Assembly (NCBI GenBank): GCA_013399855.1
Contig: VXAY01004755.1
Coordinates: forward strand, 1,340,031-1,404,030
Reading direction: 5' to 3'
Origin: Oxyruncus cristatus
Lineage: Eukaryota; Chordata; Aves; Passeriformes; Cotingidae
DNA length: 64,000 nucleotides
Below the pieces are notes generated by a model. The model did no database searches, had not been told where the DNA came from, and saw nothing but the letters and a program-made list of their open reading frames with translations. How positions within the stretch are numbered: position 1 is the stretch's first letter; each line of letters starts with the position of its first letter. A program made the translations under genes and the position numbers. Below are positions 10,606 through 27,340 of this stretch, in pieces.

Positions 10606-13600
10606 CTGTGGGGACACAGAGGGGATTAGAGATGGAGGAGCCAGGAGGCATTTCGGGGCGGGGGATGTCTGGCCATTGCACCCACACCCACTGTCTCTCC
10701 CTGCTCCAAAATCCCCGACATCCAGGAGATGCTTCATCCCAGGTCTGACAGCAGAGTGGCTCGGCCCTCGTTACAGAGGTGTCACCTCTCCCATTTTCCA
10801 GATGGAAAACTGAGGGGTTGACCCGGAGCAAGCCCTGATTCGCACCTGGGATGATCCCACCCTGTGGGTAGGGAGGACAGGGGCTGCTGGAGGGCCGGGC
10901 AGAGCTTCCAGCCATCCTGTTCCATCGAGCGGAAATCTCCCACCCGGCCGCAGGGACACTTTGCCCCACTGCCCATGGAGCAGATGTGGGGGATCCAGCT
11001 GCTGGGCTGGTGTTCCTGACACCCACTCCATGGAAGGATGAGCCCAACTTTTCCCTTTTCCTTCTTCCAAAGGCTCTCCAAGCTGCAAAAACCCGTCCAA
11101 GCCATGGCAAGAGCCATCCCAGGTGCCCCCACGGGGCGACGGCACACGTGAACCCCCCGTCCATCCGCTGCTGCACCACGCCCTCCTTTCCATGAGGAAT
11201 CCCAAATCCAAAGGAATATCCCCAAACAAGGGGATATTCTGGCTGAGCTGTCAGCCACCCCCACGGTCCTCCGCCCCCACATCCGCCTGGGAGTTTTTTG
11301 TATCCTTGTTTTCTGGCATCCAGAGGCTGGATGAGCCCCGACTCCCTCTTGTCCAAGGCGAATTCCATGGACCTGCTTTTCCCTCCCAGGGATGCCCTCG
11401 TGACCAGATAAAGCAGCAAGAAACAGGGTTAAAATGACATCAAGGCGGAAAAATCTGGCGGAAGGGGTCTGATAAAGGAAAGATCGTTCCCGGATAGGGA
11501 TGCTCCCTGATTTTGGAAATGGGCTCTTCTGATTTTGGAAAAATACGCCCAGTTTGGCTGTAAAACTCCAAAAAAAAAATTTGAATAATGTGGCAGTAAC
11601 GTCGGTGCTGTGGGGGCAGAGGAGTTGGGGGCTGGAGAGGGGCAGATCCTGTGGGCACAGGACGAGAAGCTCGGGCAGGTGCAGGGATTCCCAAATCCAG
11701 CCTACACTTGGATTTAGCACATCCAACCCATTCGTTCGAGTTTCTAGTTGGGAGTTTGGGGATTATTTTTTCACCTTCCCACTTCTGGATGCCTTCAGAG
11801 TATTTGGGCTGTGTGTTCCCGAGGTGCCCCAGGGAGCGGAATGCTGCTCCCTCTCTCTCTGCAAGAGGAGACCACACATCAAAATGTCAGTTATTGATGG
11901 GATCTCTCAGGCGTTGGTGGGGACACACCACCAGCCTCAGCCCCCTGCTCTGCACCACCCTCACATGCTTTAATTTAACATCTCTGTCTTCTTTAAAAGC
12001 TCTTTTCCTCTGGCTGTCGCTGATCCCACAAATCCCTCGTGGGAAGCAATAACCCTCCGGATCATCCGTGAGCCTCCAGGGCTTAAATGAGAGCGGCAGA
12101 AACAAGAAAGAGGAAAAACGTGGGAAAATCGTTTAATCTTTTAAGGAAACTCGTGCTTTACACATGGGCAGAGCTCACACTTGAGGAGCAAAAAGGGCAA
12201 ACTGAGGCTCAGCAACCCCCTCTCGCTCCGTTCCATACGATCCCTTAATTCCTTCTTTATTCTTGTGCCAAAGTTGTACCTCGGGGAGGGCAAAAAAACC
12301 CCCAAAAACCTAAGCACACCCTTTTGGCTGTAATTACTCTGGGTTTGATGGAAATACCACCTCCTGTAATGGGCCCACGCACCCTAATCCCCCCAGCCTT
12401 TAAGGTATCCATGAGAAAATTAATCCCCTGGGTAAAAATCTGCAGCTCTGCAGCCGCCCCGAGGAGGGGATTGGGCTCCTGCCCGAAGGCAGGTTTGTGG
12501 GCAGGTAAAGGGCAGGAGTAATGAGCTGGGTGGCTGAGGGAGACTTGGGAATTCTCCTTTTCTTGGCCTTTTGGCATCTCTTGGTAGCACAGTCACCACC
12601 ATCCCCCCCTGCAGCCGGGTGGTGGGGGAAAGCTGGGAGTCCAGCAGCTCCCAGACCTGTGTTCCCAGCTTGGGCGTCCCCATCCGATATCCAGGCACCT
12701 TCCTGTGCCCCTGGAAGATGCAGGGGAGGGGTGATGCCAGGCTGGCAGCCCCAGGATACTTCGGATCCTGTTGTCCGGAGCCACCCTAATCCATAGTCAA
12801 ATAAGGAGGATTGGGCGTTTAGGGAGAATTGGGGTGTCCAGGGGTTCCCAGCCCTGCATCCCCAATCCTCTGCATCCTCAGCTGACATCCAAGCACCTTT
12901 TGGTTGGCACATACACCTGGAGGATGCAGGGGACAGATGATGCCAGGCTGGCATCCCGAGGATGCTCCAGATCCTGTTGTCCAGACCCACCCTGGTCCAT
13001 AGGCAAAACAGGAGGATTTGGTGCTTTAGGGAGAATCAGGGCATCCAGTGGCTCCCAGACCTGTGTCCCCAACCCCTGCACCCCCATCCTTCTTACATCC
13101 CAGCCAACATCCAAGCACCTTCTTGTTTGTACCCTCCCCAGGAGGAGGAGGATGCCAGGCTGGCATCCCTTGGATCCTCCAGATCCCATTGCCTGGAGCC
13201 AACCTAGTCCATTACCAAAACAGGGTTATTTGGTGATTTAGGGAGAGTCAGGGTGTCTAGAAGCTCCCAGATCTGTGTCCTCCAGCCCCTGCATCCACAT
13301 CCAACATCCAAGCACCTTTTGGTTGGTACCCACACCGGGAGGATGCAGCGGAGAGATGATGCCAGGCTGGCAGCCCCAGGATGCTCCGGATCCTGTTGCC
13401 CAGAGCCACCCTGGTCCATAGCCAAAACAGAAGGATTTGCTGATTTAGGGAGGATTGGGGTGTCCAGGGATTCCCAGACCTGTGTCCCTCACCCCTGCAT
13501 TCCCAGAGAACATCCAAGCACATTCTTGTTGGTACCCTCCCCAGGAGGAGGATGATGCCAGGCTGGCAGCCCCAGGATCCTCCGGATCCTGTTGCCCGGA

Positions 13601-14233
13601 GCCACCCTGGTCCATAGCCACAACAGGAGGATTTGGTGATTTAGGAAGAATCTGGGCACCCAGGGGATCCCAAATCTGTGACCCCAACCTTTGGCATCCC
13701 CAGCTGACATTCAAGCACTTTCTTGTTGGCACCCACCCCAGGAGGATGCAGGGGAGGGATGGTGCCAGGCTGGCACTCCCAGGATACTCTGGATGCCATT
13801 GTCCAAAGCCACCCTGGTCCACAGCCAAACCAGGAGGATTTGGTGATTTAGGGAGGATTGGGGTATCCAGGGATTCCCAGCCCTGTGTCCCCTATGCTCT
13901 GCATCCTCAGCTGACAGCCAAGCATCTTCTTGTTGGCACCTGTCCCAGGAGGATGCAGGGGAGAGATGCTGCCAGGCTGGCATCTACAGGATGCTCTGGA
14001 TCCTCTTGTCCAAAGCCATCCACAGCCAAACCAGGAGGATTTGATGGTGTAGGGAGGGTTTCACTCCAAATGGCTCGAAGCAGGAAGGTGCTCCCAGCCC
14101 AGCCTGGGGGATTCCCACAGGCAGCAAACGGTGTCCCCGACCCCGTCCCCTCCCGGCTGTCAGAGCAGCTCACACATGACCCAACCCCACCAGTGCTCTG
14201 CAGCCCCCCTGCCCACCCTGCCCCAGGGCTCAC
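10606..14233 (-). other. KSR2: Intron between E13 and E14 (3.6 kb)
   Basis: About 40% of it is the 206-bp tandem array at 12600-14075. The remainder (10606-12600) is GC-rich unique sequence with a short A run at 11571-11579. No CR1 was recognised. Confidence 0.75.
12600..14075. repeat. 206-bp tandem satellite, 7 copies
   Basis: The landmark TGCCAGGCTGGCA recurs at 12735, 12941, 13153, 13360, 13556, 13763 and 13970, with spacings of 206, 212, 207, 196, 207 and 207. Each unit also has CCAAGCACCTTCTTGTTGG-like sequence, CCGGATCCTGTTGCC and CCATAGCCAAAACAGGAGG. Copies differ by scattered substitutions. Confidence 0.95.
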
Positions 14234-14365
14234 CCCAGTGCAAAGACATCCGAGTGCTTGGAGAAGGGCAGCTTGTCCTCCTCGGTGTCCGGGGACAGCT
14301 GGCGGATGATCTCCGGGGCGAGGTGGCACAACCAGCCGTTCTGGATCCGCAGCTTGTTCTCCCTC
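14234..14365 (-). CDS. KSR2: KSR2 exon E13 (APE motif, C-lobe)
   Basis: This 132-bp exon has one base completing Arg, 43 codons and two bases of Gly. It reads RENKLRIQNGWLCHLAPEII, then RQLSPDTEEDKLPFSKHSDV and FAL. The APE motif ends at Glu501; the HSDVFALG segment starts helix F. Mammalian KSR2, from memory, has RREDKLRIQN where this has RRENKLRIQN. The acceptor is tttggcag|G and the donor CTGGG|GTGAGC. The exon sits between two blocks of the 206-bp satellite. Confidence 0.97.
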
Positions 14366-18665
<4,300 letters not shown>

Positions 18666-18929
18666 CTAGGAGGCAAGAGAGAGCAAAACACCGCAAAATT
18701 AAAAAAGCAGCACAAATGCAGAGCATAACACCTGAGCAGGGGGAGCCCCAAGGGAGAACGGGGGTCTGAGCAACCCCGAGCTGCCACGGCACATCCAAGC
18801 CCCAGCCAGAGGCTGCACATCCCAAAACACCCCTGCAGGAAGGGCAGGTGTCCGGAGGGATCCCCGGCAGGGGACGGGCATCGTGTGGTGCTGGCGGAGC
18901 CGGGCTCACGGTGTGGGTGTCTCGGCTGC

Positions 18930-19640
18930 GACTCATCTTCCTGATTAATTGATTACGCGAGAAAAATTAGCGGCAAACCGAACCAGCAGCCACTTCCCCG
19001 AAGTGCTCCGCTGGGAAATTGATGATGATGATGTTTTCGCCCCCGTTCTCTTTCGGGGCTGGGAGAGGAGGGTAATAAGTCAACGCTCTCCGTCGCCGCT
19101 ATCGCAAGGCCCCGGCTGAGCCATCAGGGCTTCCGATGCGCACGCCGGCCCCATCCGCCTGGAAACGAGCTCCTCGCAGGAGTCCTCGCCTTAATTCCCT
19201 TCCCCCCCCAGGAAAAACGACTCGGCGGTTAATTAAAATTATTGCTAATGATGCAAGAAAAAAAATAAAAAAAAAAAAAAAAGAAGGCCACGGGTGGGAA
19301 AATCCAAGCGCTCCTGCACCGGGCTTGCTCGGCGCCAGCAAATCAAGCCGACTGCCGGCAGCTCCGCGTGGCGGATGTTCAGCTCCACGGGGCAACCGGC
19401 TCTGGGAGCGGGGAGGGGGATAAAAGACATTTATCCTGGTTTCCTCGGGGATTCTGTTGCTGGCCCACTTTCCGTTGTCATAAGCAAAACTAAGGGAAAA
19501 CTCGATGTAATGCCCAGCAGGCCGGCAAACTGTTGCTTTAGAGCGAGTTATGGGTTGTCTGTCGCCGGCGAGGGGGATTTATTAACTGGGTTTCCACAGG
19601 GATCCATCCATCCTAGGCCTGATCTTTTCATCTATCACCA
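18930..19640. other. Repeat-free AT-richer intronic block (possible conserved element)
   Basis: It contains several homeodomain-type and AT-rich motifs (CTGATTAATTGATTACGCGA, GGCGGTTAATTAAAATTATT, GCAAACTGTTGCTTTAGAGC) and lacks CR1 or tandem structure. It is unlike the surrounding GC-rich intron. Regulatory function is a guess. Confidence 0.3.
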
Positions 19641-22373
19641 TTAACCACGCGGGCTGGGGAAGAAGAATATTTTTTTTAAGCTGCCGTGGAGCTGGGAGAC
19701 GCGATCCAAATTCCACCATCTGGAAAATCTGGGAAGGCAAACTGCAAACACCCCAACCCAGCAAGGTACGGGGGTTTCACTGCACCCCCTGGCAGTCAAA
19801 TCCTGAAGGGCCTCTGCCAAGGGATGCTGGAGGAAGGAAAGGTTCCAGGGCTGTGGCTGGCTCTGAGAGGTTCCAGCTGCAGCTGGATATCAGGACCATT
19901 CCAGGCACCGGGATTAATTAGGGGTCTCCAGTTCCCAGCACATGAAATAATGATGAGATTTAAAAATCTGCTTTCAAATGTCACCGGCACCTTCACAAAG
20001 TGCCAGGGTTGAGCGAGGGGCAGCATTCCAAGGCTTCTCCTGCAAGGAGCATCCGTGGGGCAGGATGGGTCCCAGTTCCATGGGGATGCTCCCAGGGGCT
20101 GGGGGTGGTGGGAGCATGGAGCAGCAGCAGGGACCTTGCTGCCATGCTCACCCAGCTGGGTGGGAACTCATCTCCATGTGACCCCCAGACACAGCCAGGC
20201 CTTTGCTGAAGGCATTTCTTGAGCCAACCCCAAATCCCTCACCTCGCTCCACGGAGATCCCACTGCGAATTCCAGCCCTGCCACCTTCCCCCTCGGGATG
20301 ATCCATGAGCAAACACCCTGGGCCCAGGCATGCCTTCGTTTGCTCGGCTGCCAGGCGTGTGTGAAAAGGCAGCTCCCTCTGCCGGCATCCATCCCTGGAT
20401 AATTCCACTCTCGCCTCTGGAGAACCCCGGGATAAGGAGAGCCCCTGCACGCACTAATCCAATCAGCGTAACAGCTCTTCCATCACATAGCAGGATTCAA
20501 TGGAATAAAGTCAAACAACTGCTGTGATGGGGGAGCAGAGCCAAAGCCTCCAGCTCGTCTGGGCAATGCAGCCCCAAGCCCACCCAAACCAAGGGGTTGG
20601 GCTTTTCCTTTGCTTCTCCACACCCGCCACCTCCAAGGCCACCAAAACATCCTTAACATCTGCTGGACGTTGGGGTGGAGAGGTGGGAAGGCTGGGAAGC
20701 TTCAACAGCAACAACCAGGCCACGTGGTTGGGTCACAGCACAGTGACAGGGCTGTCACGGACCTCTCCTGCCTTAAATTCCCTCAGCCTTTGCGCAGAGA
20801 GAAAGGATTGGACCCACTCAGAGGGTTGATCCGTGTCTCCCAAACAAGAAGTCGTTCTCCAGTGACAGGCCTCAGAAATGGTCTCAGAATTATTTCTGCA
20901 ACAAAACGACTAAGCCAGTCCTAAATTCCCTCTGTCTTAAATTCCCTCTGGTGCACAGGGAGAGCACGGACTCAGCCCCCAGCCGAGCCTTTGGACCTCT
21001 GCTGACTCCTCCAGGGACCTGGGTCGGATACAGAGTCCCCGTGCCCTGGGGTGGGTTGAAACAGGAGCACCCAATCCCGCCCTTCCAAGGAGAAGGAATG
21101 CAGGGATACAGGGATGCTGCTGGGGGTGGATCCAGGTCCGCGCGTGCTCGTGCTGATTTGCTTCCTGGTGATGATGTTGCTGATGTTCTTCACGGTGGTG
21201 CTTCCTTCTCACCCACTCGGTGAGGATTCCCCAGTGCTGGTGGTGCCTCTCAACCCCAAGGAGAGCTGGAGGTTGCCAAGCTGTTCCTAACACACAGCAG
21301 CTGCTGGAGACAACGCTCTCCTCCTCGTCCTCAAAACCCACACCAAGCAAGGAACCCGCCCAGAGAAAGGGGCTGAACTGAGCCAGAATCTCCCTCTAGG
21401 AACACCCGGGAGGTGAGAGCCCTGAGCACAAGACAGGGGGAAAAATATGAGGCCGAGCTATGGGATTCCTCGGTGGGAAAAATCCAGATCTGAAAGTGGA
21501 AAATAAAAAATTAAAACTAAGAGGAGAGAGGCTCTTGGTGCCTCAGACACCCCCAGTTCAGGCCGTGGCTCCAAGACACCCCTTGCAGTGCCGGCTTAGC
21601 TGGAGGTTCAGTCTGTGCTCCCCTGCCAGCTCCTGCCCAGGGACTTCAGGAGACTTTGGGGAATTGAAATTAAAAAGCTTAGAAACAATATGCTCTTTGC
21701 TGAATCTGGGTGTAAATAAATGCAAAATAGGCAATGAGAGCCAGCCTAAGCACCGCCCAGGATCTACTGCAGAACACACTCTGGTTTATAAAATGGATTT
21801 GAATATTTAAGGGGGATTAAGATCTGCCAGAAAACCTCTTTTTTTTTTTTCCCCCCCAATAGAAATATGTTAAACGTGAGCTCAGCCCCAGGTGATTTGG
21901 GCTCTGGGATGGAGGTGTCGGCTGACCTTGAGAAGGGGCACAGGGTGGGACAAGTGCCAAATCCTGTTGGTGTCATTTGGTGATAAACAGGCCTGGAATC
22001 ACAGTGCAACCCAACTCTGGCAGACAGCTCAACACCTCTCGGGCACAGGGGCCGTTGCAGACACCCTCTGGGAAGCTGTGATGGCTCAGGACCCAAATTC
22101 CCAGCCACTCCAACCTGCCACGTGAGGATCCTCCCCAGTGTCACGTCTGAAGTGTCAGAGACGCTCGTTGAGTCATCTCTGGGCGAGGAGAAGCTTTTTT
22201 CGATCTCAAAAGCGTTCGTGTGCTCTGCCTCGTGGCACCACAGCGTCCTGCCTCCAGCACCACGGCACTGACTCCGCCGGGAGCCCGGGCTCTGGGAATG
22301 CTTTTGCTGTGGAGACGTGGAAACCTCAGACCAGCAGCACATTATTAACAGCACGTGGCCAGGAAAGAGGTTG

Positions 22374-22520
22374 TCCCGTCCCTGGAAGTGTCCAAGGCCA
22401 GGTTGGACGGGGCTTGGAGCAACTTGGGCTAGTGGAAGGTGTCCCTGCCCGTGGCAGGGGGTGGGATGGGATGAGATTCAAGGTCCCTTCCCACCCAAAT
22501 CATTCCGGAATTCTGGGATG
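22374..22520 (+). mobile_element. CR1 3' end (short)
   Basis: It begins CCCTGGAAGTGTCCAAGGCC and ends AAATCATTCCGGAATTCTGG, with a GGTCCCTTCCCACCC terminal module. Confidence 0.9.
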
Positions 22521-22840
22521 ATCACTTTTTTTTTTATAAGAGGAGAGGAATATCCAACCAGCAACTCATTCCCAGAGCAAAGCTGGGCTCCAACACCTGC
22601 ACTTCCAAGAGGGAAGAGGAGCAGTGAGCAGGATGAGCCCCAATCATGGGGACCCCATGGAAGCCTTGGTGCCACATAAAGCACATGAGGGAGGTCAAAG
22701 AGACCTGGGTTTTAGGGCCAAGCAGGGCCATCCTGCCCAGAATCCTTGGCTGCTTCTCTCCCACTCCCCGGAGTGATCCCACCGGGATCTGGGCTGGATC
22801 CGGACCCCCCCAGTGCCGGGCTGCCCCCACCACACGGTAC

Positions 22841-22937
22841 CTTCACAATTTCTTGTGCTATCTGCCTCGTCTTGTTGACATCCAGGACGATTTTGGCGTC
22901 TCTCACCACCGAGTAGAGAGTCCGTCCTTTACACAGG
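22841..22937 (-). CDS. KSR2: KSR2 exon E11 (kinase hinge and helix D/E)
   Basis: This 97-bp exon has one base completing Ser and 32 codons: [20 protein letters not shown], then [12 protein letters not shown]. It gives the hinge-to-helix-E part of the kinase-like fold, leading to the catalytic loop in E12. The acceptor is ctttcag|C and the donor GTGAAG|GTACCG, phase 0. It is near-identical to recalled mammalian KSR2. Confidence 0.97.
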
Positions 22938-23877
22938 CTGAAAGAACGGGAGAAGGGAAAGAGAAAGCCCCACAGTTTAGATATCAAGAGACATCCCCAA
23001 ATTATAAATAATCACAAGAGCTTTGGCCACGTCTCAAGGCAGAAGCGGGGAAATGGGGAGGGGGGGTCTCCCCAGTTTGGCACTGGAGCTGGTGCCGAGC
23101 ACCACGAGGGGTATCCTGGGCCGGTTCCTGCCTCCTCCCCGTGTCCCAGCCCTGAGCAAACCACCTGGTCCTCTCGCTCGGGAGTTTTCGTGCAAAACTG
23201 GCCGTGGCTCCCCGCCTCTTCCCCCGGAGGATACAATGCTCACAGATGTAACATGAGTCAAAAGAGGGAAAGACAGGCAGGGAGAGAAGGAAAAAAAAAC
23301 CAACAAAAACCAAACAACAAAAAAAAGACCAACCCAACCCAATGCACTGTACAATGTCCTCCAATTTTCCTTCTCGTACCAATTACAGTAAAATCTATTT
23401 ACAGAGCCTTAATTACCAAAGGCAGCTGGATGGAGGGGGGGAGGGGGGTATAAACCAATTAAAAATATATTGACATTTGAATATCATAATGGAGTCCGTG
23501 GGTGGATGCTGCCTCGACTCCCGCCCACAGAAAAAAAAAAAGGGCTTTTTTGCTTTTCTATATCCACCCACGCTCATTACAGGCAACTTTGGAAGGATGA
23601 GACTGGATACCTGTGCCTGGGAAATCAAGTCCCCAACACACATCTCGTTAAAGAGCCTCCAGCGCCCGCAGGTGTTAATTTGATTCTGTTCTAGTTACCA
23701 AATTAAAAGTTACAAGGTTTAATTCCCCTGCTCTCCCCCAGCTGCATCCACAGCTCGGCTCCGCTGCTTTGCCCGTGCCCGGTTCCTGCAGCCCCGGGAA
23801 TGCCAAGCTCTGGGCTGGATTTGGCCCCTGGAAAATAACAGGTTCTGTCCTTTTTGGATGAAAATAATCATGGAACA

Positions 23878-23954
23878 GAATCATAGAATGGTTTGGGTTG
23901 GGAGGGACCCTTAAGGCCGCATAGTTCCAGCTCCCTGCCATGGGCAGGGACACC
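23878..23954 (-). mobile_element. CR1 3' end, left arm of inverted pair
   Basis: GAATCATAGAATGGTTTGGG followed by TTGGGAGGGACCC is the reverse of the CR1 3' end. It is cut off at GGGCAGGGACACC and directly joined to a plus-oriented copy. Confidence 0.88.
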
Positions 23955-24068
23955 AGGCCAGGTTGGACAGGGCTTGGAGCAACCTGGGCTAGTGGAAGGT
24001 GTCCCTACCCATGGCAGGGGGTGGAACTGGATGGGCTTTAAGGTCCCTTCCAACCCAAACCATTCCAT
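23955..24068 (+). mobile_element. CR1 3' end, right arm of inverted pair
   Basis: AGGCCAGGTTGGACAGGGCT through GGTCCCTTCCAACCCAAACC and CATTCCATGAG. Its last 71 bases are complementary to 23883-23954, with a 43-base spacer. Confidence 0.88.
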
Positions 24069-25159
24069 GAGCCTGCAAAACGCAGAAGAAACCCAAACTT
24101 CAGAAGCTCATGAGCACAAAGGTCCCTCCCGCTCCTGAGCCAAAAGCTCCACGTCCCTTCTTGGGCAGAGAGCACAATTTTCAGGTCAAAGCAGCAAAGC
24201 AGGAACGGGACCAGCCCCATATCTCACGGGTTTTGGAAAGACAACAGCGTCCTCCAAAGCATTTCACCACCGGCTGTGTTGGAAGTAGCCTTGCTGGACA
24301 CAAGTGATGGGGATTTTAGGGCAGCAGCTGCCTCCTCAGGGATGGTTCTCCCTGTTGGGGTGTCTCAGCACGTCCCTAAGCAGCCCAGCTGGATGCAGAG
24401 CTCAGGCAACCGCAATTCCAAACACGATCTTCCTCTAAACCCGTCGCTCCCTATCTTCTGCAATAGCTCGGCTGCAGTCAAATGTGAATTTGGTGAAGAT
24501 TAGGATCCAAGCACTCAAACTCCTACTTGGAAATCAACGATAAAACCCTTCAGGTTTCTGCAGCCGGAATTAAAGGGTGCAAAATAACGACAGACACAAA
24601 CTCTCCTTCCACCACAGTATGTTTTTCTGCACATAAAGCTGTGAAGTTTTAAGCTCTGCTACACAGCAGCCACCTCCATGACCTGCCTGCACACAGAGGA
24701 GTTCCCCCAGCCCTCCCCATTCCCTGGCAAATGCTTGTTTACCCCCAGAGAAACCCATTACAGCGAGTTGCTTGTGGTCTGAATTGGTCCCAAATTGACA
24801 TTGTAAATGCCGTGAGTGGATTAGCGCTGGAACCGGGCCTGATTTCAGCCCTAAAAAGTGAGTTAAGATCAGCTGTTTTCCTGGCAAAGGGTTGTTTAGA
24901 GGAAAATCCTCAAATTTCTGCCTATCTGAGCTGCTGAGATAACCCCGAGAGCGGAGCCTGCAGCCCTTTATTGATGAGATTCCCATCTCTCCACTTCATT
25001 CCCAGAGGGATGGCATTAAAGGAGGCAGCGGATGGAGCCGGCACAAGGAGAGCGGCCACCGCTCAGCCCCACAGTGGTGGCACCAGCACGAGGGACGTGT
25101 CACCAATGCTCCTCACACCCTGGGAGAGCCTCCAAGGCAGCCCAGGTGCTTCTCTCCTC

Positions 25160-25350
25160 CCCCCGATGAATAACCGCTCCCAATTAATTCAACCAGCGAC
25201 CGCTGCGCCGGCACATCGGAGTTTTCTTGCCGGATAAGGAGCTGCCAGCGCGGAGATAAAGGCCGGTTGATACCTATTATGCAGCACCTGAGCCCATTCA
25301 GCCACCACCTGCAGAACCTTTTCACGGCAGAGCCCAACAATTTCGCTTCT
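25160..25350. other. Repeat-free intronic block (possible conserved element)
   Basis: GATGAATAACCGCTCCCAAT, TTGCCGGATAAGGAGC and GGCCGGTTGATACCTATTAT lie in unique sequence with no CR1 match. This is suggestive only. Confidence 0.2.
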
Positions 25351-26105
25351 CCTTGTTCCTCGCCTGCCGCTCAGTCGCTCCCCATTCGGGTGCGAGCGGC
25401 GGGAACAAAGCGCGGGGCACGGGAATCATCTCCCGCCTTCCCACTGGGAGAGCTCTGCGCTCCACGGGGGCATTGAGGCCCCATCCGCAGGCTGAGGATC
25501 ACAGGGCCGCAGACCGCCCACGCTCGACGCCACAAGCAAAGGTAGGAGATTTGCATCTTGAGGCGGGTGCCGGTTCATTCAGCGCTGAAGTGCACGTGCA
25601 GGAAGGAACACTCGTGCTCTCCCCCTGAACTTCTCCGTCCCACCTGTCGGCAGAGCGGGCAGGTTGATGGCACGCCCCCGGTGCCGTGCGGTGATCAAAC
25701 CCCATCCGGAGCTCAGGGGCAGCAGGGACAGCCTGTCCAGGTGGCTCAGGGAGGTGCAAAGGTCCTTGTCCACCCCGAGCCACGGCACGGGCACGGCTCG
25801 CAGCCTTCCCTGGCGCTAGGACAGTCCCAGCCCCATCCCGCTGCAGATGCAACTCTCTACTCAAAATGAGTTTCTGAAGTGTTCAGCCAAGCAAGTCAAA
25901 TCCCAAATTGCTTTATAAACACTCTGCCTTTACCAACGTGGGCTGAAGGCATCAGCAACGGGAGCAAAGCCAAGGCGACTCGCAGAGGAACAATTTGGGA
26001 GGGATGAGCGAGGAGGAGCTGGAGCGCTGCCTCTTGGTGTTCTTGCTGTTCGGCATGAAAACAGCCCCATCCGTCTTCCAGCCACTGGGGGTTTTACCTC
26101 TGCTC

Positions 26106-27340
26106 TGCAACACTGATGGCCATCACCTCTGCACTGATGGCCATCGCCTCTGCATTGACGGTCACCATCTCTACACTGATGGAATTGCCTCTAGATTGAT
26201 GGCCATCACCTCTACACTGATGGCCACCATCTCTACACTGGTGGCCATTACCTCTACGCTGGTGGCCACCATCTCTACACTGATGCCCACCAACACTGGT
26301 GGCCAACACCTCTATATTGATGGCCATCGCTTCTACACTGGTGGCAATCACCTCTGCACTACTGGCCAACACCTCTACACTGGTGGCCATTGCCTCTACA
26401 CTGCAGGTCATTGCCTCTACCCTGATGGCCACCACCACTACACTGGTGGCCACAACCTCTACATTGCCCGTCATCACCTCTACAGTGGTGGTCACCACCT
26501 TTACACTGATGGCCATTGACTCTACCTTGATGGCCACCACCTCTATACTAATGGCCACTACCTCTGCATTGATAGCCATTGTTTCTACACTGGTGGTCAT
26601 CACCTCTATACTGGTGCCCATCACCTCTCCACTGGTGGCCACCACCTCTATACTGGTGGCCAACACATCTACATTGGTGCCCATCACCTCTCCACTGGTG
26701 GCCACCACCTCTATACTGGTGGCCAACACATCTGCATTGGTGCCCATCACCTCTACACTGGTGCCCATCACTTCTACACTGGTGGCCACCACCACTACAC
26801 TGACAGCCGTTGCCTCTACACTGGTGCCTATCACCTCTGTGTTGGTGGCCATCACCTCTATGTTGGTGGCCACCACCTCTGCATTGATGGTCATTGCTTC
26901 TACATTGGTGGCCACCACCTCTATACTGGTGGCCAACACATCTGCATTGGTGCCCATCACCTCTACACTGGTGGCCACCACTTCTACACTGCTGGCCACC
27001 ACCGCTACGCTCACAGCCATTGTCTCTACACTGGTGGCCATCATCTCTACACTGGTGGCCAACACCTCTCCACTAATGGCTGTCACCTACACTGGTGGCC
27101 ATCACCTCTCCACTGGTGGCCACCACCTCTATACTGGTGGCCAACACATATGCATTGGTGCCCATCACCTCTCCACTGGTGGCCACCACCTCCACATTGC
27201 TGGTCGTTGCCTTTACACTGGTGGCCACCACCGCTACACTGACAGCCCTTGTCTCTACACTGGTGCCTATCACCTCTGTGTTGGTGGCCATCACCTCCAT
27301 GTTGGTGGCCATCACCTCCACGTCTCTGGCCAGCATCTCT
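26106..27340. repeat. 21-bp minisatellite, about 59 copies
   Basis: The unit is close to CTCTACACTGGTGGCCATCA plus C, with frequent TG/GT and ATC/ACC variants. The period of 21 is seven codons, so no frame meets a regular stop and long repetitive open frames arise on both strands. A 63-bp higher-order unit (three variants: CCACTGGTGGCCACCACC, TATACTGGTGGCCAACAC, GCATTGGTGCCCATCACC) recurs near 26629, 26692, 26906 and 27111. Confidence 0.95.

Larger units (their letters stand above)
18666..22840 (-). other. KSR2: Intron between E11 and E12 (4.2 kb)
   Basis: It contains one plus-oriented CR1 3' end at 22374-22520, an A-rich tract at 19256-19282, a T/C tract near 21839-21858 and a long repeat-free, AT-richer block at 18930-19640 that looks unlike the rest. 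Confidence 0.75.

Noticed and set aside
10782..11726. 314-residue minus-strand open frame in an intron
   Set aside because: No domain, no KSR2 similarity, and E13 and E14 join in phase without it.
12600..14075. CRISPR-like array
   Set aside because: The whole 206-bp unit repeats without unique spacers, in a vertebrate intron. It is a satellite.
26094..27086. 330-residue open frame on the minus strand
   Set aside because: The same minisatellite on the other strand; SVEVMATSVE-type repeats only, in the middle of an intron.
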